Assembly: GCF_028765165.1 (NCBI RefSeq)
Contig: NZ_JARADB010000003.1
Location: forward strand, 665,210-729,209
Reading direction: 5' to 3'
DNA: 64,000 nt
Source of the DNA: Paenibacillus sp. MAHUQ-63
Lineage (GTDB): Bacteria > Bacillota > Bacilli > Paenibacillales > NBRC-103111
Each line of letters starts with the position of its first letter. The first letter of the stretch is position 1. The translations under genes were made by a program, and so were the position numbers. The notes below the pieces were generated by a model that saw only the letters and a list, made by a program, of their open reading frames with translations, searched no databases and had not been told where the DNA came from. Positions 52,411 to 64,000 of the stretch are shown in pieces.

Positions 52411-54534
52411 GTGAAAGCTGCAAGATGGTTGATAACAAGTTTGACACTCATCATCGTTATGCTCGTCATTCCTTGGCAGGCGCGAGCGAACGGTGATTCC
52501 AATGCGGATTTACAAAGTATTTATCAAGGCTCGGGAAGCCTGTCGCCGGGCTTTTCTTCCGGCGTTACGGAATATTGGGTGCGCATGCGCAGCACGGATC
52601 CGAACTATTACACGGCATTCATTTCATCCAATTCTTCTGCTTCAATCGCCTACTCGATGAATGGCAGCGCTTGGACACCGATCGGTTACAACGTCTCTAC
52701 CGGCTACCTCTCTACCAATCGCGGTGATAATACGATGCAGGTGCAAGTGACGGCAACGGACGGTACGACAACCAAAACGTACACCATTCACATCTACTAT
52801 CCGCAGGCGGACGATGCCGAATTATTCACGCTATCCCTAGATCAAGGCACACTGAGCCCTCCCTTCCAATCCGCCGGCACGTCCTACTCGGCGACGGTTC
52901 CTTATTCGACCAGCCATGTCGCTCTGACAAGCGTACTGAAGGACCAGGCTGCCACGATGGAAGTAAACGGTATCGCTGTATCCAGCGGAACGGCAACCGC
53001 TCCGATCCCATTGGATGTTGGCAGCAATACCATTACGGTTGTTACTCGCTCGCAAGACACGACTCAGAGCATGACCTATACGGTTGATGTCACTCGTTCA
53101 GCCCCGAGCACGAATTCGAATTTAAGCATGCTGGCCGTGACGGATTACGAGTTGACGTATCCCTTTCAGCCCGCTCAAACGGCCTATTATTTGCCCGAAC
53201 TGGCATATGCAGCTGACCAAATCATTTTAACGCCTACGGTTTCGCATCCGAATGCGACGGTGGAAGTCAAAGCTAACGAAGCAGCCTATGCCGCTGTAAG
53301 CAGCGGTTCTCCAAGCTCGCCATTGCCTCTGGAAGTGGGCAGCAATGTGATTTCTGTGAAAGTAACAGCACAAGACGGCTCTTCCAAGGTTTACACCATA
53401 ACGGTGAAACGGTTGAACAATGAAGCGCATCTAAGCAATTTAACCGTATCTCCAGGTAACTTAAACGAGCAGTTCTCCAGCGACAAGCCGGATTATACAA
53501 TGGCGGACGTTAGTTATTCCACCTCTAGCATAACCGTCACGCCTACGGCTGTTGATCCGGCAGGGGCTTATATCCGAATGAAGAACATAACCAATCCCAA
53601 CTTCATCCCCGTAACTAGCGGGTACGGCATGAGTCTTCCCTTGGAGGAGGGAACGAATACGATTCTGGTGGAAGTTTGGGCGGAAGATACGAGCATCAGG
53701 AAGCAGTACACGATTACCGTAAAACGCAGAACCCCTTCGGGGAACTCTTTGAGCGGTCTAACCGCATCCTCGGGCAATCTCCAATTCGCCGAGCAAACGT
53801 CGGCGTATTCCATTACTGTCGGACAATCGGCTTCTTCATTGACGGTGCGCCCCGTGCTGTCGGCGGACAATCCGGATGCTTCGATCCGGGTCAGCTTGAA
53901 TAACGGGGAATATTCACCCGTGCAATCCGGAACGGACAGCGATCCGTTATATTTACTGCCGGATACTCCGAATGTGATCCGTGTCCTGGTCACCGCGGAG
54001 GATGGGATAACGACACGTCTCTATACCATCTATGTGTCCCGGGCATATGCACCAATACTCGAACGTTGGGAAATGGAAGGAACGCAGGTCAAGCTGACGT
54101 TCTCAGACCCGCTGCTTAACGCGGTGACGGATGTGACCTATTATCAAATCTACAATGGGAATACCCCGCTCACCGTAACGGGAATTGTATACGCCGAAGG
54201 TGCTGCCGAGGTCAACTTGACGATCAGCGAGCAGCCGAATCCGACGGACCAACTCTTGTTCAATATCCTAGCCGGCGCGGTGACCGGCTCGAACGGCGAG
54301 ACGAATGCGCCGATTCGGTTTTCACATGTGTATGGAACCGCACTGGAGCAGGCGCTCTATAGAATCCAATCATTCGACCACTCGCAGGACGGCATCCAGG
54401 TGAATGAAATCATCCAATACTTGATATCCCCTTATGGTCAGCTTGATGTGACCGGTGACGGCCAATTCGACAGGACCGACGTGCAGCAGCTGCTTCCGCA
54501 CATTGCTCCGCTTCACGGCCATTCATATGAATAG
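52411..54534 (+). CDS. Secreted cadherin-like beta-sandwich repeat protein with dockerin/EF-hand-like tail
   Basis: A 707-residue exported protein (signal peptide ending QARA). Five tandem cadherin-like beta-sandwich modules of 90-100 residues follow, each opening with L..LSL/LTVS.G.L and ending TVTAQDG...YTITVKR. A Big-like domain (LERWEMEGTQVKLTFSDPLLN) and a C-terminal calcium-loop segment (IIQYLISPYGQLDVTGDGQFDRTDVQQLL), with a DxTGDGxFDxTD loop like a dockerin or EF-hand, complete it. No sortase motif or S-layer domain is seen. Cell-surface or matrix adhesion is likely. GTG start with AGGAGGG upstream. Confidence 0.82.
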   Translation: MKAARWLITSLTLIIVMLVIPWQARANGDSNADLQSIYQGSGSLSPGFSSGVTEYWVRMRSTDPNYYTAFISSNSSASIAYSMNGSAWTPIGYNVSTGYLSTNRGDNTMQVQVTATDGTTTKTYTIHIYYPQADDAELFTLSLDQGTLSPPFQSAGTSYSATVPYSTSHVALTSVLKDQAATMEVNGIAVSSGTATAPIPLDVGSNTITVVTRSQDTTQSMTYTVDVTRSAPSTNSNLSMLAVTDYELTYPFQPAQTAYYLPELAYAADQIILTPTVSHPNATVEVKANEAAYAAVSSGSPSSPLPLEVGSNVISVKVTAQDGSSKVYTITVKRLNNEAHLSNLTVSPGNLNEQFSSDKPDYTMADVSYSTSSITVTPTAVDPAGAYIRMKNITNPNFIPVTSGYGMSLPLEEGTNTILVEVWAEDTSIRKQYTITVKRRTPSGNSLSGLTASSGNLQFAEQTSAYSITVGQSASSLTVRPVLSADNPDASIRVSLNNGEYSPVQSGTDSDPLYLLPDTPNVIRVLVTAEDGITTRLYTIYVSRAYAPILERWEMEGTQVKLTFSDPLLNAVTDVTYYQIYNGNTPLTVTGIVYAEGAAEVNLTISEQPNPTDQLLFNILAGAVTGSNGETNAPIRFSHVYGTALEQALYRIQSFDHSQDGIQVNEIIQYLISPYGQLDVTGDGQFDRTDVQQLLPHIAPLHGHSYE

Positions 54535-54537
54535 ATA

Positions 54538-54584
54538 GAAAATGACCGGCAAGCGCTCCCCGCTTGACCGGTCATTTTCTTTTG
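54538..54584 (+). terminator. Terminator of the cadherin-like gene
   Basis: GAAAATGACCGG.AAGCG pairs with CGCTT.ACCGGTCATTTTC (one bulge), followed by TTTTG; it begins 3 nt after the stop codon. Confidence 0.88.
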
Positions 54585-54730
54585 CCTTTGTGTCCAACAT
54601 CTCAAAAAATAACTTGAAGTTATTTCCAAAAGTGATATCATATCAATATCACACTTCATGGGATTTCATTCAGATCGTGAAGCGAGCCCCCTTATTGGGC
54701 GGCAAATACATAGAACAAGGAGTGAAGGAC

Positions 54731-55516
54731 ATGGTCCATCAAGGCTCGATCATGGCAATGATCGTTCAAGTCATTATTGGAATTGCACTCATTCTTTTTC
54801 TGCTCCTTTACTACAAGCGAACGCTTCAAATCTCTTTCCGTGCGGTCGGTGCCGGCATCGTTGTCTTCCTTGTATTCTCGCAGGTTCTGGAACAACTGCT
54901 GCATGCTTACATGTTCTCAGGCAACCGCACCACAGCGCAATGGCTGGCCAACCCTTGGCTCATGGCCGTCTACGGCGGTCTTGCCGCAGGTATTTTCGAA
55001 AATGCCGGACGTTGGGTCGGGTTCTCGCTCCTTCTGCGAAAGCGCCAGGAGCGCAAAGACGGCATTGCGTTCGGGATCGGACACGGCGGCATGGAGGTGC
55101 TGCTGATTGGCGTCTTGCTGGGTATCGTCGGTATCGTGCTTGCTACCATGATGAACGCCGGTGTATTCGAGCAGTCCTTCGGCACCGAAGCGACGTCCGA
55201 GCAAATAGCGCTCTTCCAAGCCCTGAAAGACAAAATGCTGCAAACAACGCAGGTTGAATACTGGCTTGGGGCGTTCGAGCGCATTCCGGCGATAAGTATC
55301 CAGATGGCCTTATCTTTGATCGTTCTGTATGGCGTTCGGACGCGCAAGATCGTGTACTTGCTGTATGCGGTTCTGATCCATGCGTGTATCGATTTTTTTG
55401 CCGGCCTGTATCAAGCCGAGATGCTGCCGTTATGGTTCGTCGAAGTCATCGTGTGGGCCTGGGGGCTAGCCGCTATCTTCCTTGTCGGCAGATCTAAAGT
55501 CTGGTTCGCCCGATAA
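54731..55516 (+). CDS. yhfC: YhfC family intramembrane protease-like protein
   Basis: A 261-residue membrane protein with about seven spans. Family motifs are GIFENAGRWVGF (Glu, Arg) and FGIGHGGMEVLLIG (His, Glu), plus a late His/Asp in LIHACIDFFAG, matching the YhfC group related to CAAX-type glutamic intramembrane proteases. Substrate unknown. Start 54731 has AAGGAG 8 nt upstream; a longer frame would include the preceding terminator and is rejected. Confidence 0.87.
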   Translation: MVHQGSIMAMIVQVIIGIALILFLLLYYKRTLQISFRAVGAGIVVFLVFSQVLEQLLHAYMFSGNRTTAQWLANPWLMAVYGGLAAGIFENAGRWVGFSLLLRKRQERKDGIAFGIGHGGMEVLLIGVLLGIVGIVLATMMNAGVFEQSFGTEATSEQIALFQALKDKMLQTTQVEYWLGAFERIPAISIQMALSLIVLYGVRTRKIVYLLYAVLIHACIDFFAGLYQAEMLPLWFVEVIVWAWGLAAIFLVGRSKVWFAR

Positions 55517-55908
55517 CCGGTGTTCAGGTATCCCGCCCTGCGAGGCTCAAAGCCGAGGAGCCGGCCGCTCGATCGCTCGCTGCTAAGGCATGGGTATCTG
55601 CCAGCGGGTCCAGGTCCCTCGTGACGACCGAATCGCTTGACTTTCAGAATTCAAACTGATAGCATGAATTTGTAATCGCGACCATTCGCGTTGCGATACA
55701 CCCCTAAGTAAATACTAAGGTGACGGTTGGAGTCCTTGAGAAACCCGAACAATTGGATTGGCTCGTTAACGAGCTGATCTTATTGCTCGGGTTTTATTGT
55801 GTTCACCGGACTCGTCCGACAGGAGGAGGTGCCGTTCGCAGCTTACGGCCAAACAGCATGCAGCATAGGATCAGTCGTAAAGAATTGCCCACCAAAGGAG
55901 GTATTCGA
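55517..55908. other. 392-bp leader region of the helveticin-like gene
   Basis: A possible promoter TTGACT (55637-55642), 17 nt, TAGCAT (55660-55665) and a terminator-like hairpin (55741-55798) precede the gene. If that promoter is used, the hairpin lies in the leader; otherwise it ends the yhfC transcript. No known riboswitch motif seen. Confidence 0.45.
55741..55798 (+). terminator. Terminator-like nested hairpin
   Basis: AAACCCGA.CAAT pairs with ATTG.TCGGGTTTT around a perfect inner palindrome GCTCGTTAACGAGC (55761-55774). Either the yhfC terminator or an attenuator in the helveticin-like leader. Confidence 0.55.
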
Positions 55909-56901
55909 ATGTTTCGAGTTCAAGCATTGAGCCTTATGAAATGGCGATTGAAACTTCTCTTCTCTGTTGTTCTCTCCATCCTGATTGGGGGAATGTCCGT
56001 TATGCCCGCGTTCGCAGCAACACCTCAGAAAACCGTCAACGCTTCGGCAACGCTCGCTTATAACCTCAAAGGCCTTAAACACAACGTGGCCGTTCAAAAA
56101 GCCTATATTGCGTCAACGTATCTTTACGTAACCCAGCGGTCCGGGGGCACCTGCTATCTGTCCAGATTGCTCATTAACGGAACCGACGCCAACTACGTTG
56201 ATGAAATGACCGTCACCAATGCGGGGCACTGCCAAACGCTGGATATGTACACCTACAACGACATTAATTATTTCTACTTCAGCTCCAAAGCAGACCCCGA
56301 TACAACGAATTACTGGTCGCTTCAAGTAGCCAGACTTCAATACGCAGCCGGTGCGACCTATGATTATACGGATCTTCACCGCTTCACTTATATGAATTAT
56401 GCCAATAAGACCGGCACGAGCTTAGGCGAGACGTACCGTGTGGACGCCGGCGGCAACAGCACGCATACGGTTTTCCGTGTGCAAACGAAGAACGGCGACG
56501 TCACATGGTCCATTTATGACACGGTCGCCTTGAACCAACTGCTTGACGCCAACGAGCAGGTCCGCATGGACAGTGCGGCGGCGATGAGCGCGTGCGTGAC
56601 CAACTTTACGCAGTCGGGCACTGCGATCGTCAGACCGAACGAATCTTTCCAAGGCGCCGATCTGTTAGGCAGTACGGAAATCTATACGTCCGGCGGAGCG
56701 GAAACCGAAACGCCGCAGATTGCGATGATGTCCAACACCGGCGCATTCAAGACGCTTGTCCGTATTACAAATGTGGGAACGCATGAGATCGAAGGCGTAC
56801 AGACGAAGAACAGCAACGTCTACTTTACCATCGTTACTGACCCCGTGAATAAAACAAATACCCAAAAAATTTATTACGTGCCTGACAGTATATTCCGGTA
56901 A
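55909..56901 (+). CDS. Helveticin J-like secreted protein
   Basis: A 330-residue exported protein (signal peptide ending MPAFAA). The sequence LKGLKHNVAVQKAYIASTYLYVTQRSGG..YLSRLLI, then EMTVTNAGHCQTLDMYTYNDINYFYF, fits the helveticin J family of large heat-labile bacteriocins. No immunity or processing gene is evident next to it, so a bacteriocin role is not proven; a wall-binding lectin role is the alternative. AAAGGAGGT precedes ATG 55909. It shares a blade pattern with the TagC-like protein at 34240. Confidence 0.75.
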   Translation: MFRVQALSLMKWRLKLLFSVVLSILIGGMSVMPAFAATPQKTVNASATLAYNLKGLKHNVAVQKAYIASTYLYVTQRSGGTCYLSRLLINGTDANYVDEMTVTNAGHCQTLDMYTYNDINYFYFSSKADPDTTNYWSLQVARLQYAAGATYDYTDLHRFTYMNYANKTGTSLGETYRVDAGGNSTHTVFRVQTKNGDVTWSIYDTVALNQLLDANEQVRMDSAAAMSACVTNFTQSGTAIVRPNESFQGADLLGSTEIYTSGGAETETPQIAMMSNTGAFKTLVRITNVGTHEIEGVQTKNSNVYFTIVTDPVNKTNTQKIYYVPDSIFR

Positions 56902-56928
56902 CCCGAAAGTTAGAAAGCCATCACAGAT

Positions 56929-56957
56929 AAGCATGCTGGATTTGCAGCATGCTTTTT
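56929..56957 (+). terminator. Terminator of the helveticin-like gene
   Basis: AAGCATGCTG-GATTTG-CAGCATGCTT followed by TTT, 27 nt after the stop codon. Confidence 0.85.
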
Positions 56958-57106
56958 GGTTTGGGCTGAGTTCTAACTAATTGGCGTGAACTTTTCAGTT
57001 GCTTTCCCCCACTTCCATCCGGGATTTGTCCCTCTCTCTCGCTCACAAGCTGATGCTATATTGGTAGAAACGAAAGTGAATCAACGTGATCGGGAGGTCC
57101 ATACAC

Positions 57107-59632
57107 ATGAGAAGCCACACTACGAGGAAGACGGTCAAACGCCCTTTCGCCTGCTATGAGGCCGGGCAGTTGGCGAGCATCCGCAGCAGGATTGCCGCAC
57201 AGCCGGAGCTGCGGGAGGAATATGAGCGTCAGGTGATGCTATCCGATGCCTACGCAAGAACGGAGAAGTCTTTGCCTATTCACCTGAGAGGCGCTTTCCG
57301 AACGGATCCGTTCGTCTTCCGAACACCGGCGAACGCCGGATGGATCCGGATCGCTATCCATATTCGGGGGAAGGGCGAAGCCCGAATCAAACGGCTGCAG
57401 CTGACTCATTCGGAACGGGGACTTTCGATTCCGCTGTCGAACGGCGGTTTCGCGCAAGGGCTAGCCGGGTGGTCCGTTACGTCGCGTGCCTCTTCTAGCT
57501 CGGCTTTCCTCCAACCATCCGAGGCCCCCGGACAAGGGCACATCTTCTGTGCGGAGAACACCACCCATGACGACTGGGTTACTTTGGCTTATGCTGAAGC
57601 GGTTCCCGTACGTGCTCTGGAGCATTACAGCATTCAGAAGATGCTTCGCTTGGACGAACCTTTATCCTTAGGCGTGTTCGTGGAAGTCGAGTTTCTGGAT
57701 GCCGCAGGGCTGCCCATGACCATGAAGCTTACATCGCCGCCATTTAACCGCAAGACGCCTACGATCTGGGCCGCCCTGCTGGAGACAGCCGGAGCGGATG
57801 CCAATGTCTATATGGTGACGGGGGATGCGGCATATGCGGAGCGAGCCAAGCGGAAGCTCCTGTACATGCTGCCGGATATGTGCCAAGGCATGGATATATT
57901 CAAGGCGACAGGCTGGCATGTGGATGATAACTACGGAGCGGTCCATATCGGACGGGGCATCGCGGTGCTCTCGGTCATCTATGACCAGATCGCGGATTCC
58001 GGGGTCATTCCGCAGGAGGAAGACGCCGGAATCCGGTCGCACTTCCGTTACATGGCCGGACTGATGATGGATACCGGCTATTACCGGTTCGATCTGGAGC
58101 AGTTTGCGGATGAGAAGGGAGGCAAGCGCAGCAACTGGAATGCGGACCGCGCCACGTGCCTCGGCATCTATGCCTTGGTCTTCCCCGAGGAGGAGCAGGC
58201 GGACGCTTATCTGGCGCATGCCTGCGCCGTCGTCGATTGGCAGCTGGACCATGTGGTCGATCGGGACGGCGCATGGCCGGAAAATATCCGCTACCACGGC
58301 GCTGTGCTGCACCGCTACTTTCTATTTTTCACGCTGCTGCAGCGTCTAAGGGGGATTAATTATTGGTCCCGCGACAAGGTCAAGAACATGTACCGGTTCT
58401 TAATCGGCACGGTGACCCCGAAGGATGCCGTTCATGGCGGTCCGGGACGGGCATCCGCCCTCCTATCTCCTGCTGTCGGCGATTCGACGGTAGATGACCA
58501 GTGGTTCCGATTGTTCGCCTATGCCGCCCCTTTCTACGCGAATTCGGATTCGCGGCTAAGCCGGGAGATGATGTGGACTTGGCAGCATGGCGGCGGCGTG
58601 GTCCGGGATACGGGTGCACATCCCTGCACACTGCTCGCGCTTCTCTATCCGCAGCCGGAGCTTGCGCAGGAAGCGCCGGATCTGGCATCCGTTCATTATG
58701 AGGGGATCGGGTATGTCATCTTCCGGCAGCATTTCGGTAAGTGGAACCGGGAGAACTATGCTATTTTCGAGACATCCCCGCTCACCTATCATGCTCATCA
58801 TGATGAAGGCCATTTCTCCCTATGGGCCAACGGCACCCCTCTGACCCTGGATCCCGGAACGGGCGGATATTACAACGGAGACCGTCACTGGTATGTGAAC
58901 GGCCATGCGCATAACGTGGTTCAGTTCACGGACGAGGCGGGCACTGTGCAGAACGGACCGTTTCAGAGCATTTGCGAGGAGGTCGTCTTCTCGGAGCAGC
59001 TGGATTATGTCCGCAGCTTCATCCCGGATGTGAATGCCGAAGCCTACCGCCGCCACTTCGCTTATGTGAAAGCCGGCGCCGACGTCTATATCGTCTGGGA
59101 TCATATCCGCAGCCAGAGAAGCAGCGTCTGGAATCTGCATACGATGAGCTCCTCGTCGGAGGTACAGGGGAATCGCATCACGGCACACGGCTTGAATGAT
59201 ATGAAACTGGAAGTCACCTTCCTGCAGCCGGACAGCCTTTCGGCAGCTACGGATTTGGGAGCTGTATCCGGCGGTTATCCGTTAGCGGCGCAGGAACATT
59301 TTCGAATAAGCGGCGATAACGGCAACGATTATTTGGCCTTGCTTTATCCGAGATCGGGTGCATCGTCGGGGCTGACCGTTACCGTACTTGATAGTCCGGT
59401 TGATCCCGAATCATCAGATTGCAGGATGTACAAGGTGCTCCGGGACGAGCAAGTATTGTTCCTCCTGCTTGTGAACGGAGCGGAACATGCACAAGCGTAT
59501 TCCGTTCCATCCCGTTCTCCGGTATGGAGCCTCCATGACAAATCCCTTCATCCTCCGGATGCCAACGGGCACTGCAGCATTGAAGTAGCCGGCGGTAGAC
59601 TGGCCATTCTTATGGAGTCCATATCCGGATAA
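57107..59632 (+). CDS. Heparinase II/III family protein (putative polysaccharide lyase)
   Basis: An 841-residue protein. The N-terminal half includes a carbohydrate-binding-like sandwich and an alpha-helical toroid (WDVDDNYG-like segment GWHVDDNYGAVHIGRGIAVL). The C-terminal half holds the heparinase II/III beta-domain signature HHDEGHFSLWANGTPLTLDPGTGGYY and GHAHNVVQF. Such lyases cleave uronic-acid glycans and feed GH88/GH105 hydrolases such as the one at 31915. There is no signal peptide, unusual for a depolymerase, so it may act on oligosaccharides in the cytoplasm. Start 57107 has GGGAGGT 8 nt upstream; the longer frame is rejected. PL12, PL15 or PL21 type cannot be decided. Confidence 0.78.
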   Translation: MRSHTTRKTVKRPFACYEAGQLASIRSRIAAQPELREEYERQVMLSDAYARTEKSLPIHLRGAFRTDPFVFRTPANAGWIRIAIHIRGKGEARIKRLQLTHSERGLSIPLSNGGFAQGLAGWSVTSRASSSSAFLQPSEAPGQGHIFCAENTTHDDWVTLAYAEAVPVRALEHYSIQKMLRLDEPLSLGVFVEVEFLDAAGLPMTMKLTSPPFNRKTPTIWAALLETAGADANVYMVTGDAAYAERAKRKLLYMLPDMCQGMDIFKATGWHVDDNYGAVHIGRGIAVLSVIYDQIADSGVIPQEEDAGIRSHFRYMAGLMMDTGYYRFDLEQFADEKGGKRSNWNADRATCLGIYALVFPEEEQADAYLAHACAVVDWQLDHVVDRDGAWPENIRYHGAVLHRYFLFFTLLQRLRGINYWSRDKVKNMYRFLIGTVTPKDAVHGGPGRASALLSPAVGDSTVDDQWFRLFAYAAPFYANSDSRLSREMMWTWQHGGGVVRDTGAHPCTLLALLYPQPELAQEAPDLASVHYEGIGYVIFRQHFGKWNRENYAIFETSPLTYHAHHDEGHFSLWANGTPLTLDPGTGGYYNGDRHWYVNGHAHNVVQFTDEAGTVQNGPFQSICEEVVFSEQLDYVRSFIPDVNAEAYRRHFAYVKAGADVYIVWDHIRSQRSSVWNLHTMSSSSEVQGNRITAHGLNDMKLEVTFLQPDSLSAATDLGAVSGGYPLAAQEHFRISGDNGNDYLALLYPRSGASSGLTVTVLDSPVDPESSDCRMYKVLRDEQVLFLLLVNGAEHAQAYSVPSRSPVWSLHDKSLHPPDANGHCSIEVAGGRLAILMESISG

Positions 59633-59645
59633 ACATACGAATAAT

Positions 59646-59684
59646 CAAACAAGGTCAATCGACATCATTGACCTTGTTTGTTTT
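59646..59684. terminator. Terminator between heparinase-like and GH51 genes
   Basis: CAAACAAGGTCAA / TTGACCTTGTTTG stem, TTTT on the plus side. Convergent genes on both sides; it probably works mainly for the plus strand. Confidence 0.82.
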
Positions 59685-59686
59685 AC

Positions 59687-61201
<1,515 letters not shown>

Positions 61202-61217
61202 TCATTCCCCCAACGAA

Positions 61218-64000
<2,783 letters not shown>

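Noticed and set aside
55700..55908. T-box or other riboswitch in the helveticin-like leader
   Set aside because: A GGAGGTGCC-like stretch was considered, but the conserved T-box sequence and a specifier loop could not be identified.

Overview
The window looks like chromosomal DNA of a Gram-positive, spore-forming soil bacterium of the Paenibacillus/Cohnella type. The evidence is a moderately high GC content, strong AAGGAGG-type ribosome binding sites, many TTG and GTG starts, a Ger(x)C spore-germination lipoprotein, lipobox-bearing binding proteins, a YhfC protease, and a very large glycoside-hydrolase repertoire without outer-membrane (Sus-type) proteins. No rRNA, tRNA, CRISPR array, prophage or transposase was seen. 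These assignments rest on reading motifs by eye; no database search was run.

Layout. (1) 1-18.3 kb, minus strand: a truncated secreted protein and a UgpC/MsmX-type ATPase, an AraC regulator, then two operons. The first runs from an iron-dependent alcohol dehydrogenase through two DapA/NanA-type aldolases to an SGNH esterase. The second holds GH29 and GH95 fucosidases, an unclassified 903-residue glycosidase and a sialidase-fold protein, followed after a 134-bp gap by an (alpha/alpha)6 glycosidase and a second sialidase-fold protein. (2) 18.5-24.3 kb, plus strand: a GH43-like propeller enzyme, a GH78 rhamnosidase and a GH65-like enzyme. (3) 25-34 kb: an AraC regulator, a sugar ABC importer (binding protein and two permeases), a sulfatase, another AraC regulator, a GH105 unsaturated-uronyl hydrolase and a DeoR repressor. 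(4) 34.2-40.5 kb, minus strand: a TarJ-like polyol-phosphate dehydrogenase, a UgpAEB-like importer, a glycerophosphodiesterase and a secreted TagC-like propeller, which I read as a candidate teichoic-acid or phosphodiester salvage cluster. (5) 40.8-56.9 kb: mostly single genes (MgtC, a PASTA pseudokinase, NIPSNAP, Ger(x)C, a CHASE4-GGDEF-EAL protein, an aldolase/epimerase pair, a GGDEF-HTH regulator, a cadherin-like repeat protein, YhfC, a helveticin-J-like protein). (6) 57-64 kb: a heparinase II/III-like protein, a GH51 arabinofuranosidase and a GH2 beta-galactosidase that runs off the end.

How it works together. Nearly all the glycosidases, the sulfatase and the lyase-like protein lack signal peptides, so short oligosaccharides are probably imported and dismantled in the cytoplasm. 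Neither importer set (26-29 kb, 36-39 kb) encodes an ATPase, so the ATPase at 1.1-2.2 kb, or another one elsewhere, may energise both. Candidate cre sites suggest carbon catabolite control, and two promoters share an AraC-type two-box layout.

The most striking non-coding structure is a 183-bp interspersed element. It is built from four copies of the 10-mer TAACGGACAC in the order forward-forward-reverse-reverse, with nearly invariant spacing (50/73/50 bp). Five near-complete copies occur at three loci, with a partial and a decayed copy at two more.
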